Source: Bedellia somnulentella (Eukaryota > Arthropoda > Insecta > Lepidoptera > Bedelliidae). Taken from it: a stretch of DNA of 64,000 nucleotides. This document shows, one piece after another, positions 32,066 through 46,000 of the stretch. Below the pieces are notes generated by a model. The model worked only from the letters and a program-made list of their open reading frames with translations, ran no database searches and was not told where the DNA came from. A program made the position numbers and the translations under genes. The stretch covers positions 9,257,213 through 9,321,212 of the forward strand of contig OY755183.1 of the NCBI GenBank assembly GCA_963576735.1. The letters run 5' to 3'. Numbering within the stretch: the first letter of the stretch is position 1; each line of letters starts with the position of its first letter.

Positions 32066-32165
32066 CATACATACATATACACACGGCTATAAATCCCCAA
32101 AAAGAGTAGCCAGAGCTTCAGAATCAGAAAATTCTTCAGCCACTTTTAGAAGCACTCTTTCCCGA
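32066..32165 (-). repeat. SINE family A copy 16 (3' part)
   Basis: ATACATACATATACACACGGC and AGTAGCCAGAGCTTCAG; cut off at the CACTTTT segment. Confidence 0.7.
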
Positions 32166-32222
32166 TTGAAAGAAGTAGCGATCGATAGCCTCTAACTACC
32201 CAAATTGGGAGAATGAGTAAAG
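32166..32222 (+). mobile_element. LINE 3' end scrap
   Basis: AAGTAGCGATCGATAGCCTC then TAACTACCCAAATTGGGAG matches the last ~55 bp of the LINE tail, in opposite orientation to the adjoining SINE. Confidence 0.5.
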
Positions 32223-32418
32223 GTTAGTAATTTAGTTTAGACGTTAGATAAAAACTTTGAGAAATGAGATAATTTCATGTTTATTTGTGAAAATTTTTGT
32301 TTATGAAATATTCTACACAAAATTTTATTCTTTACAAGTTTTTACAAATTAAAACATTCTGACTCCTCATTCAAAATGTGTGCAGCAAATAGTATTTTTT
32401 ACGTAACACAATTCCAAA

Positions 32419-32697
32419 CTAAAAATTGTGCAGTTCGATTTTAAAAATATCGTAGTGTTGGCCGGAATCCGTCACATCACTAAAACAATAGACCGGTAAA
32501 AATTGAACAGGGAAAATAGTAAAAGTACTGGCAAGCGGTGTCGGAAAGTTTCGAACTAAAATTCCATTATGCAGTCGAACTAGTATGCGGGTGTTGTATA
32601 TGTTTACGGTTCTTTCTACGTGACGATGAGAACGAGTGCGTCTTTTACTGACGAACCTAGGGATGCTAAGGAATGGTTCTGTAGAAAAAAAATGCAA
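32419..32697 (-). other. CpG-rich patch with a 92-codon frame, unassigned
   Basis: About fifteen CpG occur in 200 bp, unusual for this AT-rich window. The minus frame contains VSKRRTRSHRHVERTVNIY. It could be a first exon or promoter region, or a decayed gene piece; no family was recognised. A plus frame at 32788-33021 (KVARRLGVSSIKIKAKSY) is equally unassigned. Confidence 0.3.
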
Positions 32698-33345
32698 TAA
32701 ACAATAGAAAAATCAAAAATATTTATTCAGTCACATTTATTTTATCATAAGTATAAGGTTGCAGCCTTTTTAAGTAAATAAATACCTGTGCTGAACTATA
32801 CAATCTTCGGCCATTTGATTAAATCTTATGATAATGAAAAATCTATCGAAACTATATCCCTTTCAAAGGTGGCCAGGCGTTTAGGTGTAAGTTCAATTAA
32901 AATTAAAGCAAAATCATATCGGAATGAACGACATCAAGCTTTTATAAGTAATTATTTTACAAATAATGGAAATGTGCTTTTTCCATTGAAATTGTTAAAA
33001 GGTGATACCTTAATAAGTTAATCATAAACTTAAAACAACTGCCTCTTCTAAGAAATTAAAGTAAAGCTAAAGTAGAATTAAATCATGTTTTTATATTATT
33101 TACCGTTTTAAAAACTTGTCCTATCCCGGCGAATGCTTACAATGGGTAGTTTTGCAACATCGCATTGATTAGTATTGTCGTAAGTATTCTATTGTATCTG
33201 GCAAAATTAAAATTCAATAATTTACTCTAATTTAAAACTAAATAAAGTAAGTAATAAAACATACAATTTATTATTTTTTCCTAACAATAATAGCAGTAAA
33301 GGGTTATTCATTATGTTTTATGCTGATAAATAGATAATCTATTTT
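32698..33345. other. AT-rich stretch without confident feature
   Basis: Apart from the weak plus frame at 32788-33021, nothing was seen. Confidence 0.35.
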
Positions 33346-33380
33346 TATACCTATACTCACGGTTATAAATCTCAAAGGTA
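33346..33380 (-). repeat. SINE family A scrap
   Basis: ACCTATACTCACGGTTATAA only, the 3' end of the family. Confidence 0.5.
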
Positions 33381-33464
33381 ATAACTAGCCTCAGTAAAAT
33401 AAAATGAGGCCATGAGAGCTAGAGCGGCCTAACTTCATAATAATATACCCAACTCAACTCTAAC

Positions 33465-33978
33465 GCTGTGTAGTGTCAGCTTAGAATATCACTACTCCAT
33501 TTCTTCCGGTGGGTGTACGTAAGAGGCGACTAACGGTATTTTTTTTTATTTATTTATTAGGCATGCACACAGTACAACATCATATTATATTATAATTTAC
33601 ATAAGATGTAAACGTTTTATTCAGATGCAGTACCAGAACAGCATGCACAACATTACCTATTTAGTTGAACTAATTTACAATACTAAAAAAATATATAAAT
33701 AATTTAAAATAAAGATTAATCAAATGTTATTCAGTGGAGTTCGTGTGTAAAAATATTTAAAAAGAGAAGCACAAACAAAAATATTATAAATTAATTTAGA
33801 TAGATTGGGGCTCTTAAGGAATTTTTGGGCGATGCGGTTGGAGACCCATCACCATAAACCTTTATTTTACCATCTTTTCCCCAGTCAAATTTCCAAAAGC
33901 GGCTTAGGAATGTCTAATTCTTTAGCTCTGGCTACCCCTTTTAGGGATTTATAGCCGTGATTATATGTATGTATGTAT
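33465..33978 (+). repeat. SINE family A copy 17, split by a LINE end
   Basis: Consensus up to AGGCGACTAACGGTATT at 33540 resumes at TTGGGGCTCTTAAGGAATTT (from 33805) and ends GTGATTATATGTATGTATG. The 264-bp gap is a separate insertion. Confidence 0.85.
33541..33804 (-). mobile_element. Poly(A)-tailed retroposon inside SINE A
   Basis: On the minus strand it ends GCATGCCTAATAAATAAATA followed by an A run, the mark of a polyadenylated LINE-type 3' end. It is 5' truncated, with no coding capacity. The LINE family was not named. Confidence 0.65.
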
Positions 33979-33981
33979 CAA

Positions 33982-34214
33982 CTCAAACGTTCATATCGTA
34001 TATCCCTAAAAGGGTTGGTAATGCTTCTGAAAATCACGTGACATTGTCAGCTCAGACAGTTTACTCACGTTGTTTTCCCCCACCGTCAACAACCTAGATA
34101 AATTAACCACACATATGGCTTTACAAAAGATAAATAGGTGTAGGCCCGACCCGGGATTCAAACCCTCATCGTATGCACAATAAGCGGTATTCTACCAACT
34201 GAGCTATCACGACT
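33982..34214 (-). repeat. SINE family B copy 8 (with head)
   Basis: CAAACGTTCATATCG at left, GGCCCGACCCGGGATTCAAA (B box complement) and CTACCAACTGAGCTATCACG (A box complement) at right; the middle is deleted. Confidence 0.75.
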
Positions 34215-37192
34215 TCTTAAACAAAAAACATCTAATTAAACATGACAAAGTATGACAAATATTAACAACGTAAGCAACCCTAATCGTATTCGAAAATTTG
34301 CAAAATCTCCGTGTGCGGCTGTCCGGAACAAAATGGAACATATACCATAAACGTTATTGCAAACGAACGTGCCAAAAGAGTTGGGAAATAGCCGCTCCGT
34401 AGAACAATGTTGAGTGTAGACTACTAAGTTATTGGAGATGATATTCAGTTCATTGCATACCTTTATATTGAACTGGTTTTTGAAATTAAATTCTGAAATA
34501 CTTTGAGAACAGGGCCTTGGCTTTTATGCTGCCAAGCGTATTATTTTTTATTGCTCGTTTCATTTTAGAGTTGCTATCACTCGGTATCAGTTTCAAATCA
34601 TATATAACCACAACATTGTTTCAAATACCTTTTTACCAACCTTACTCGCGGCTAGAAGTCATAACAGTAAAGTAAGATTGCAAACTATGATTTTCTAGTA
34701 ACTAAAAGACTTCAACCATGTATGCATATGCTCGTGGTATTAAAATAATTAGTTATAGTTCCCGTTGAGTAACCCGAAACTAGCAATTTGACTTTAACTT
34801 ATGATTTTAAAAACGATTGTTATAAAACACTTCTGACTATTAGATCACAAAACATTCGCTCTTTATGAATAGGGAAGGAACATTTTTTTTATCTTTGGAA
34901 AGTAAACTTATAAATTCTATCAACGAAATAAGATTGAACAACAATTTGTTACAATCGATGGAGAACGGAATTGCTATTTGTACCTGGATACTTAACTATC
35001 AACCTTGTTTATAACTAGATGTCAGTTATAATTTTACTGCCGCACAATCAATAAAATAATTAACTGAATCGACTTAGTTACTTTGATTGCTTCCGTGGCC
35101 TAAATTAGGGATTTCTATACCTTTTACTTCAAAAGCTACGTATGGTTTCACCTAAACAGCCAAAGAAGCATGAAAATTCTGCCTCAGAACAACAACCGTT
35201 TTGCCCCCTATTGCATGGGATCATATTTTTTGGACAGTCCTGTAATTCAGCTTGCCATATTATCACCGTCGAAGTACTACACCATTTGGAATTTGAAACC
35301 TACCCAAATGGTACCAAGCTGAAAACTAACTTTTGCAGCAATTACATGTTCTGGTATTCAACCCAAAAAGAAAACTGTAAAAGCACGATGCCCTGTTTAA
35401 TTTACATATTCTTTAAGTCACGCAACCCGTCGTCGTCAAACGGGAAGTGAGGTTGATAGGCATAAATTGTGCGCAGCTTTTCAAGCAGTTAACTAAAGGA
35501 AATCACGGCTATAATGAGACTATTTCACTATGCTTATTTGAAATTAAACTTTAGCGTTCTTGTGAATAACATTTTGATTGCGAGCTTCTAATTTAGAAGC
35601 ATTTACATTGTTAATTTTATCAAATATTAGACTCAATCTATTTTAACGCGTGGGAATATTCAAAGCAAATTTAAATGATTTGGAAGATAAATTTAGTTTG
35701 GCTCAGACTGAGATTTCATGAAATATTAACGGACTGAAACATGAGTAGTTAGATAAAATATTTTCATAAAACACATCAACTTTGTTATTATGTTATAAAT
35801 GACCATTCTCATCACTTTATAAGAGCCCCGAAACTTTGACTTTTATGACTCTACCAAGAAGACTTGAAACCGAACTATGTAAAAGCTATTACCTTATGTT
35901 CAGTATTAATCCTTATCTAAAATAAATATTTTTGTCAGCTTAGGCATTTGATGCAAATTTAAACTTATCTTCATAATATATCAAAAAGGTTAATAGTTTG
36001 TTGACATATCGTCGTTAGAAGTAATTAGCAGCGAAAGATTTAAATCTCGGGGAGCCAGCGTTTTTTCTTTGAGATGCGGTCCATCGACCCACAACCACAA
36101 GTCACTCCTCTCTGCCCCAAATAGCTCGACCAGCTGCTCATATAATGAATTATATAAATCAGTCAACTAGACTCGGAGTAATAGGAAAACACAGTCGTTA
36201 CTAATTACTTTCGATGATAATATAGGGTCACTTCAACATCATATAAAAACAGTCAAACAAGTTACATATAAAAAATCGAAATCGTCATAATCGAAATCAA
36301 TATAGGTTTCATATAATATTTTTGGAGTTTAATACAATAAACAGGGTTTTATAGCCATAGTCTACCACGCGGGCTAAATTCTTAACGATCATCTGTTCAC
36401 TTGAACTAAATGCATGTTTAAACATTAGATTCAATATCGTAATGCAAGATGCACACACAAATGGCGTGTAATACCATGATGCAGTAATTACGGTGTATCA
36501 AATTTCATACAACTCAAATCTGAAACGCTAAGGATGAGTCACGAATGAATCATAATATAATACGATAGCGCCCACGGATTTGCTTGTAAGCACGTTTGAG
36601 AACCCTATAATTTTTGCGATCAAACTTTTATTATTAATGCTATTGATATGTTTATGGTTGTGTTGATTTTCGTGCAATTTTATTACTATTTTTTTATAAT
36701 ATGTACATTTGCATTAATATCATTTAATTATTTGTAATGATGCGATTAAAAAAATGCATTGTTTTGTGAAAACTTTTGTAACCGCTATTTTATCATAGCA
36801 GAATATGTTTCAATTTGCTATTTACAATTATGGGATTCTAAACAGGAAAACGGTCTTTAATGATAAGTGAAAACTATATGAAAAAAGATAGACTCATTGC
36901 TACCTATGCGCTGCAAACAAGAATAAGGTGACATAGATATGGAAACAATACTCAAATTCAATTCCCTCAACGGACCGTCTAAGATACTCTGTCGTTTGAA
37001 AATCAAGTGATATCTTGTCACATCGTATTTACAGTATGTAGGTATATTTTGCCCTGGACTAAATACCAATACAATAAGGGACTTTTTTGTTCATTGTGAT
37101 ATAACTTTCATAGATCTTAAAGCATCATTCATATACAAAGGAAAAATCAGTTAATTAAGTCTTTAATAAGTTTTTGTGTACACATAATTTAT
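34215..37192. other. 3 kb AT-rich stretch without confident feature
   Basis: A decayed LINE tail may lie at 34723-34795 (TATGCTCGTGG, AGTTCCCGTTGAGTAACC, minus). A 102-codon plus frame at 35142-35450 is Cys-rich but has no signal peptide, domain or splice context. Nothing else was seen. Confidence 0.35.
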
Positions 37193-37276
37193 TCATGAGA
37201 ATCATAGCGTGAGGAAACGCACATAGTTCAGATGAGGTCGACTTGTCCCTTATCACGTGTGTATACTGTTTAGGCT
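37193..37276 (+). repeat. SINE family B core fragment
   Basis: CATAGCGTGAGGAAACGCACA and CCCTTATCACGTGTGTATACTG; degraded. Confidence 0.5.
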
Positions 37277-38208
37277 AAAATCCTGGAGTAAAGATCACCG
37301 AATATCGAAAGATAATTTTGGTAAATGTGGCATCGCAGCTCAAAATGTTATATAGGCATATATTTTTTTATAATACTTTTAATAACATGTAATTTCCATG
37401 ACCCAATCAAAATGTTTTATGGCAGTATAATTTACGAACATAGAAAAACAAATATATATGTTAAGCTACTTAAGACCCTAATTTATCAAACGAATGTTGT
37501 AAATTTCAATTAATATGCACAAAACGTTGGTAACTTATTGATTACCATCAAACTGTCACAAATAATAATCTATCAGCTCTTCTAATTGGGTTACGAGCAA
37601 CGATTTCGTGTAATTGGTTGAAACATGGAACCTTGGTTTATTGACTATAATTTATGATATAACATACTGGTTTTAGGATTAATATAAAACAGAAACTATG
37701 CCAATTAATAGAACTTTGTTTACATTTGCTTTGATCTCAACTTTGTCGTTTAAATAAAATTCGTGACGAATGCCAGACGCGTAAATTTAGTTAATAGCAA
37801 AGTTTTGACTAGAACTAAAATATCTGAACTGTGGGGTATTTGACCATTTAAATTGAAGATTTATGTGGAAGTAATAAGATTGAGTTCAGTTTTGAATATT
37901 TATCATAGGCCAACATCTTTAACCAAAAAAATATATTCATAAATATGATGTATAATTTATGATAATAATACGTTGCGCTTGTTAATATATTTTTTTCACA
38001 ATTTTATTACCATTTTTTTACGATATCAAATATAAATTTTACTCACAGGAAATGTAAGTCATAAATCATTAAAATGTTAATTCTTCATTCTTTGAACGTG
38101 TGAATAAAAGCCAAAAGAATGTATTAATAGGAAATACCTATGACATGCTTACTAATATAGTTTTACAGTTTTAGTAAAATAATATAAAACTGACGAAATA
38201 ATTTATTT
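37277..38208. other. AT-rich stretch without recognised feature
   Basis: No supportable feature. Confidence 0.35.
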
Positions 38209-38244
38209 TCGGGGATAAACAGCGTGAACGTTTATGTTATTTAT
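38209..38244 (+). repeat. SINE family B 3' end
   Basis: TTCGGGGATAAACAGCGTG then AACGTTTATGTTA: only the tail of a copy. Confidence 0.6.
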
Positions 38245-38351
38245 AATATAAAACTATATGAAGTTTCGGTATTGCAGTACCAGTGCACGCGTAGCGTAGT
38301 TATCCGGGAGTTATCATTAATTTACATGATTTTTCAGATAAGTATATATAC

Positions 38352-38592
38352 AACGTTAACGGTGAGGGAAAACATCGTGAGGAAACCCACATGGCTGAGT
38401 TGTACTTAGTCATGTGACAGTGTATTCGTACAAAACGGCGATAGGCCTGCCCCCTATTACTTGAGTACACTGTCTAAGCAAAACGTGGGTACCTTCTCTG
38501 AACACTAGATGGCGCTGCCATGTGAGATCAGAAGTATTGGTACCTCTGCCAACCCCTTCGGGGATAAACGGGGCGTGAACGTTTATGTTATA
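38352..38592 (+). repeat. SINE family B copy 9 (core to tail)
   Basis: AACGGTGAGGGAAAACATCG through CACTAGATGGCGCTGCC and CCCTTCGGGGATAAACGG to a TTATG tail; no tRNA head. Confidence 0.85.
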
Positions 38593-38682
38593 TATACAAA
38601 AATACATAAATCGAACATCATCATCTGGAACACAAAACAAAACAACATGATCTTCCAAAAAATAAATTATTTCGTCACTTTT

Positions 38683-38940
38683 GCTGTGTAGTGTCGGCAT
38701 AGAATAACACTACCCCATTTCTTCCGGTGGGTGTACGTAAGAGGCGACTAACGGATTTGGAGCTATAAAGGGATTTTTGGGCGATGTGGTTGGAGACCCA
38801 TCACCGAAAACCTTTATTTTACCATCTTTTCCCCACTAAAATTTCCAAAGGTGGCTGAGGAATTTCCAATTTTTTAGCTCTGGCTACCCCTTCTAGGGAT
38901 TTATAGCCGTGAACATATGTATGTATGTATGTATGTATGT
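38683..38940 (+). repeat. SINE family A copy 18 (full length, long tail)
   Basis: Ends in about six ATGT units. ACTTTTG occurs on both sides (38677-38683, 38941-38947) as a likely 6-7 bp target duplication. Confidence 0.85.
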
Positions 38941-39859
38941 ACTTTTGAAAGATAAGAAAAGAAAGGGAAAAGATTGAACAATAAATGATGATGGTTGGTT
39001 ATGGATAAATGGATGGTTAGGAATGGGTATTCAGCTACATTCAATATACTCGTGGGTAGAACTCATTGTTAGGCGGCACTTTACAGCACCTTTTATATTT
39101 AATAAATAGATAACTATTAAAAGAGACAATCAATATTTCTCCAACATTGTCGTCTATGTCGGGTTGAGAAACGGGTTGACGTCTATGTCAGAAGAAATCT
39201 TTGTACCCCTTTTTACTTAAATTACGCAGCTCGAGGAGTCTATAGTACATTTGTAGTGTACATGGAAAAAAATCGAGTGAATGAAGCTCGATTTATTTGC
39301 CAGGATTTTAAGAACTACCTATCGATAATGTTTTCTAAGCTTATTGGACTTAATTGCGTAGGAGAAAAAAATCTAATCAACAAAGAAAAATTAGTCAAAC
39401 TAGCATATATAAGACGCAAAGAAAAATATAATATTAAGTTTATTGTAAAATCTATTGTAAATATCTATCACTTAAAAATCAATTATATCATAACGTTTAT
39501 TCGATCATACTGACACTTAAATCAATTAAACTAAATCTATGTACTTCAATAAGTAGGTAATTTTGGTCTTTTATTATTTCAATATTTTCCTCAGAAATAA
39601 TACTTGATGCAATCGATTAACTTCGTATTGCAGGGTGAACACTAATACTTTACGCTTATGTATATATGCATATTTGTTGAGTAACGATATATACTGCCTA
39701 AAGTGGGGTCTCTAAATTTAGCACATGAAATCGTCAAATAAAACCGTTTACTAATAACTATTCGATTTGAATTGCTAATGACTACATAAACAATTTGGTC
39801 ATAAAGACAACAGTCAACAATATAAGTTACCTAAGACAACATTCGAATGGAAATTATAG
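38941..39859. other. AT-rich stretch with a decayed LINE tail
   Basis: A frame at 39256-39513 opens with VNEARFICQD, a remnant of the LINE C-terminus, in otherwise unrelated sequence. Nothing else was seen. Confidence 0.45.
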
Positions 39860-40044
39860 GCTTTGTCAAATGACGCGACCGGCCTCTCACGCGGAGCTTT
39901 TAACGAAGCATTTATCGCATAATCGCGGTGGAAGCTGCGCGTACGCCAATTCTTTCCGTCGGGTGCCATATAATTTCTGCACTAATGAAATTCTTGTGAT
40001 GTCAACAGTGATAAAAATATGTGCTGTTATTTGAGTGTGAAAAA
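39860..40044 (+). promoter_or_regulatory. CpG-rich promoter / 5' UTR candidate
   Basis: Around 14 CpG occur within 100 bp (GACGCGACCGG, ATCGCGGTGG, GCGCGTACGCC, CCGTCGGG), the highest density outside the LTR element. Directly downstream are a short coding exon and a consensus splice donor. Two short upstream ORFs (from ATGs near 39984 and 39999) precede the proposed start. Confidence 0.4.
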
Positions 40045-43000
40045 ATGTGCGTGATTAGTTCTGGATTTTCTAACATGCTGAAACGGATTGTTTTTGTGTA
40101 AGTTATTTCAGTAAATCTATGGTTATTTTACCAAATTATTATGCTAAAATTTGGTAAATATTATTATTAAATAATAATTATTTGTCGTAACATTCTTTTT
40201 TCAGCTGATATTTAAAAATAAAGTTGATTATCATTACTTATAACTGTACTGACGCAATATAATTATGATTTGGCGGGTATGCGGTCTCCACATTTTTATG
40301 TCCCAGTTTAATAAACCTAATACGGTTGGCAGACTTACCACTACTACCGTGATAGAAGTTCTTAACGTGCCCTCTGAAGTACGGAATCCCTTTTTATTTT
40401 CGGATGATTATATGATTTAAGCTTGCAATTTCCTGAAAAACTAAGTCACACTTATAAATTGTATGTGTCGGTTAGCTGTTCAGCCAACGAACCCGAGATG
40501 ACAGAGATAAGGATTATTGAATATCATAATATTACTAATAAATAAAGAATAAACCTGAGAACCCACATGAGGTTTTCATGAACAAAAAGATTAAAATTAA
40601 AATTATCATAATATTTTTTCAATAGATATAGATTTTGCAATGTTGATAAATCCTCCTTTTACTTAAATTAGGATTTATGTTGAAGTGTTTGTTTTTATTT
40701 TTAATGTATTTTGACGTCTATTATTAAACCCTTAACATAACACCCTAAACATAATGTATTTCCCAAACTCAGCCCGATATATCTTTTAGATATAATAGAG
40801 TATCCAAGAAGTTTAATGTGAAGTAAAAATTCTGCTTTTACCAAGATATCCATTTTTCGATATCAAGAGGATAGCAACTAAAGAAAGAAATATATAATGC
40901 TAATGTGGTGTTGCTTGTATGAGAAGAGAAAGACTGTGCAAATATTTAGTATCCATTTAGACCAAATCGAGTAAAGATAATATGCTAAAGTAGCAGATGT
41001 CTGGAAGGTCCAGAATAACAAAAATGGATGGAATAATTCTGTCATTTTAAATGAAGGACGAAAGATTAGCCAGGATCTTACAAAGTAGCGATCAATAATA
41101 ATACCATTATAGTTATAACAAAATTATAACCAAACAGGGTAGTACTTACTTACTTTCGTATACTCACGCCCATTATTCCCATTAGGGTAGGCAGAGACTA
41201 TCGATTGAAAAGTTAGCGCGACCTTGACAAATCTCTCTTGCTTCCCTTACATTTATTATTATTCATCATATATTGAAATCAAACATCATACATCAAATTG
41301 CATAATCTAGAGATAAATAAAAGAATCAGTACATATTATGTCACCCCCTTGTAGATACCTGCACGGCGTCATCAATATTATTCTTTTTGTTTCGGCATAT
41401 TTCATTATCGTGCGGTCATTTTCAAATATTCCGATATGATAATGTGATGACCTAAAACCATTTGACCACTTAGTAACGCCATGTTAATTGATAGAACACT
41501 TCAAAAGTATGTTGTAAATGGACTTATGCAACACAAAAAAATACACTTATTTATCAACTCAACTCAAACAATCACGCCGTACATCCCCGAAGGCGTTGGC
41601 AGAGATACTAATACTTCTGCACATCACTTAAAATTTTCATCTGATGTTTAGATTACCCTCGTTTTGCTTGGACAGTGTTATAGGGTCAGGCCTATCGCAG
41701 TTTTGTATAAATACATTGTCACATGCCTGAGTACAACTGAGCCATTTGGGTTTCCCCACGATGTTTTCCCTCACCGTTAACAACCTTGATAAGTTTATTA
41801 ATCATGTCGGTGATTCGTGAAAAATGCGGTGTGAATGATGATATTGTAGAAAATATAGAAGAAGAAATGTTAAGATAGTTTCGGCACATAGAGAGGATGA
41901 ATGACAGTAAATTGGTGAAAGATATCTTTTGAAAGATGTGAACGAAGCTAGAGAGGTTTGCCAGTATGATACAAAGTGGCGATCCATAGTCTCTGTCTAC
42001 CCCAATGGTAACTAAAGACGTGAGTATATGAATGTTTGCATTACGACCGTAGTCAAACTACTGACCTTAACACACATTTCTGAAACAAGGTAAGTAAAGA
42101 TGAGAGGGGAAAAATACTGAAATAAACGATCTTTGGCGACGGTTTAAAAAAAAGAAATGACTTGCATATGTATACATTAGCTCACGACTATCAATCCCTA
42201 AAAGAGATAGTCAGAGCTGCAGAATCAAATCTTCAGCCACTTTTAGAAGTTAAATGGGGAAAAGATATCATAATGAACGTTCTTAGTGATGGGTATCCAA
42301 CCGCATCGCCTTAAAAATTCTTAAAAAACCCCAAACCCCAAATTGGCCACTTACGATCACCCACAACCATAAATTGGGTAGTGCCATTCTAAGCCGTCAC
42401 TACACAGCTTATTAAAATTTGTGAAATAGAATGACAAATGGACTTCACCGTATATTGCTAATTAATTGTCAGTAATATCAAAGATTTATATGAAATAAAA
42501 TCCATTATGGAACTTTAAATATTTTTAATGCGTATCTAATGAATGACTCTATATATGCAAATTTATACTAGTTAGGCTACTATTTAGAGCTCAAAGAAAC
42601 CGGTATGATCTGATATGACGTCAAGTCATAGAAATACGTTCACTTGTACTGGCAAAGGTGTGACTTTTGATACTACAGGGAAAGTGACTATTTCGCTAAA
42701 ATCTTAAAGACTGGTTTTCCTGTTACGGATGTTTGCGACCGTGGATTGTGTCGCAAGTTGCAATATTGTTGTCAAAACGTATTCAAAATTATTACACTGT
42801 CAGAGACTTTGTTGACACTAGCCATGTTTTGCAATTTATTTTAGGCAAAAGATATATAGTCAGAAGGTGGTTCGAGTAGTATTTATAGTATAGATCGAGA
42901 TGCAAAAATAGATGAATGTGGTGACATATGAGTATCAAAGTTCAGTCTGATGTAAAGTCTGTTTATTGTTTACGATTTCGTATTAAGGAGGTCTCCCAGC

Positions 43001-46000
43001 TACTATGACGATAAAGAAAGTTGCACAGAAGTTGGTTAAATTGCTAAGTTTACCGAATTGATTGATTTAGAGGGCTAATAACCACTAGGCCAGTATTGCG
43101 GACGCAGGTAAATGAGCTGCAATATTATCATAAAAAAGACATTCCTTGTTGTTTAAGAACAATGAAATAGAATAGAATAGAGAAATATCCCATGCAATAC
43201 AAATACGCTTATAGTACGTCATAAAGACGCTTTATTGTGTTCTAACAAATTAGTATATGCAGTTTAATTCATACATTTTTGTCCTATGTGATTATTATCT
43301 TACTTCATATCTAATGATACCCGTGATAGCCCAGTGGTAAGAACACTCGGTTATCGTGCAAACGACTAGTGTTCAAATCCTGGGTCGGGCCTACACCAAT
43401 TTGTCTTTTCTAAAGACATATGTGTGGTTAATTTATCATGGTTGTTAACGGTGAGGGAAAACATCGTGAGGAAACCCACATGGCTGAGTTGTCACTTAGT
43501 CATGTGACAGTGTATTCGTACAAAACGGCGATAGGCCTGCCCCCTATCACGTGAGTACACTGTCCATGCAAAACGTGGGTACTCTGAACACCAGGTGACA
43601 AAGTCACGTGATGTTCAGAAGTATTAGTACCTCTGCCAACCCCTTCGGGGATATTCGGCGTGAACGTTTATGTTATGTTATGTTTATATCTAAGTAACTT
43701 TGTAAGACTTAGTGTAATGCGTTTTTGAGAAGTAGTTTTATTCTCACATATTATCTATCTATCGAGTCTTATACCTTGTTGGTACATACATACATACATA
43801 AATATACTCACAGCCATAAATCCCTAGAAGGGGTAGCCAGAGCTAAGGAATTTGAAATTCCTCAGCCACTTTTGGAAGGTTGAGTGGGGAAAGGATGGTA
43901 AAATAAAGGTTGCTGGTGATGAGACTCCAACCGCATCGCCCAAAACTCCCTTAAAAGCCCCAATACCGTTAGTCGCCTCTTACGTACACCCACACAGGAA
44001 AGAAATGGGGTAGTGCTATTCTAAACCGACACTACACAGCAGTAGCTTGTTGGTATGAAATATAAAGTTACATTGGCAGTTTTATAAAAAGTGCTATGAA
44101 ATGATGAAAGTAAACTGGTTCATGAACGGATGGTTTGAACAACGTATTATCTTATTAATTCCAGTCTTGTCTTGATCATCACTAATTATATTTTTAACAA
44201 CCAACATTGCTGTCCTATTGGTTTTATAATAACCTTCATAATAGTTTTGAGTCGTTAAAAAATTCAAGGACAGTATAATAATTGGCCATCAACTTGTAAC
44301 TCGCGTTATAGGAATTTAAATTGCTGTGTAGGTCTTCAAATTTCTGTATTTGGTAAATTCGTTACAATGATAAGTAAGACACGTATTCAATATCTTTTAA
44401 GATCTTTTTTGATACATACATAGACTCACGGCTATAAATCCCTAAAAAAGGTAGACAGAGCTTCAGAATGTGAATGAGCTGTGTAGTGTCAGCTTAGAAT
44501 AGCACTACCCCATTTCTTCCGGTGGGTGTACGTAAGAGGCGACTAACGGACTTGGGGCTTTTTAAGGGATTTTTGGGCGATGCGGTAGGAGACCCATCAC
44601 CAACAACCTTTATTCTTCCATCTTTTCCCCACTCAACTTCCAAAAGTGGCTGAGGAATTTCTAATTTCTCAGCTCTGGCTACCCCTTTTAGGGATTTATA
44701 GCCGTGAGTATATGTATGTATGTATGTATATAGCTTCAGAATAAGTTTTTTTTTTAAATTAGGTAAAGAAAAGATTGTAAAATAAAAGGTTTTTAGTGAT
44801 GGGTCTCTAACCGCATTGCCCAAAAATCACTTAAAAAGCCCCAATAAACTTAGCCTCTCACAAATAAACTCGGGAAAAATGGTGTATTCCTGTTACCTAA
44901 GCACATTACAAAGCCGATATTAAGATTTGATATGACTAGATTTACAAAAACTTTATTTTTTATCCAACCGAATCTCTATAAAAATTGTTTGGTAGCTGCC
45001 AAACAGGTAAAGCGACTTGGTCAGGTGCCAAAAATGGCCTTTTATTGTTAAATGTATCGTCCAACACTATTTACGCTCTATATCGAGTGTCTATTCTTTT
45101 TATTTTATGTCATAAATATAGATAACTAGTGGATCGCCCCGGTTTCGTGCGGGTAGAGTTATATCTGAAATTCTTCAATCACTGCCCACTCTTTATAAAA
45201 TTAAACTTAATAGCATAAAACTTGTGAGGTGTCGGTTTAGGATAGGACTACCTATACCTAATACCTTCCTATTTCTTCCCGTGGGTGGTCATAGAAGCGA
45301 CTTAAAATCTTTGGGGTTTTCAAGTGTTTTTTGGGCGATGTGGCTGTTATAGTGATTATTGGGCAAAGCGGCTGGAGACTCCAAAAAGTGTCAATTTTTT
45401 TAATCTAAAGCTTGAGCTATCCCATTTTCCTCTTTATTATTTTGTATACATAGCCTAAATAATTAAACTAAAAAATAATAAAGAAGTGTACTGACCATTT
45501 GGTCAAGATCGCGGTAAGCCGATCCTTGGAGAAGGTCATTGTTCTGCAGTGGGCATATATGGCTGATATAGAAAAAAATATCAATTACTTGAGATCGCCA
45601 CGGCTTTAACTCAAATGTTACGATATAGAAGAGATACTAATACTTTTGAATATTACGTGACATTTATATTACTTGGTGCTCAGTTAACTCTGATTTTATT
45701 GAACAGTTTATTCACGAGATATTTGTATATACGAGTATTCACAGGGGGCAGGCCTTTTGTAGTTTTCTATGAATACACTGTCCAATAACTTAGTACGATT
45801 TAGTCATGTGGATTACTTAAGCATATTTTTCCTATCCGTTTACAACCATGACAAATTAACCACAAATATGACTTTACAAAAGACACATTCTCTCTCACAG
45901 ACTCTCGACTCTTTGCATGAGAGCAGATGAGTGTTACGCACTGAGCTATTACAGCTAATTTACAACAAATTATTTTTCTCAAAACGAAGTTCCCTGAAAT

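Noticed and set aside
35142..35450. 102-codon secreted Cys-rich peptide gene
   Set aside because: Cysteines are present but there is no signal peptide and no flanking splice or promoter signal; length is within chance for this region.
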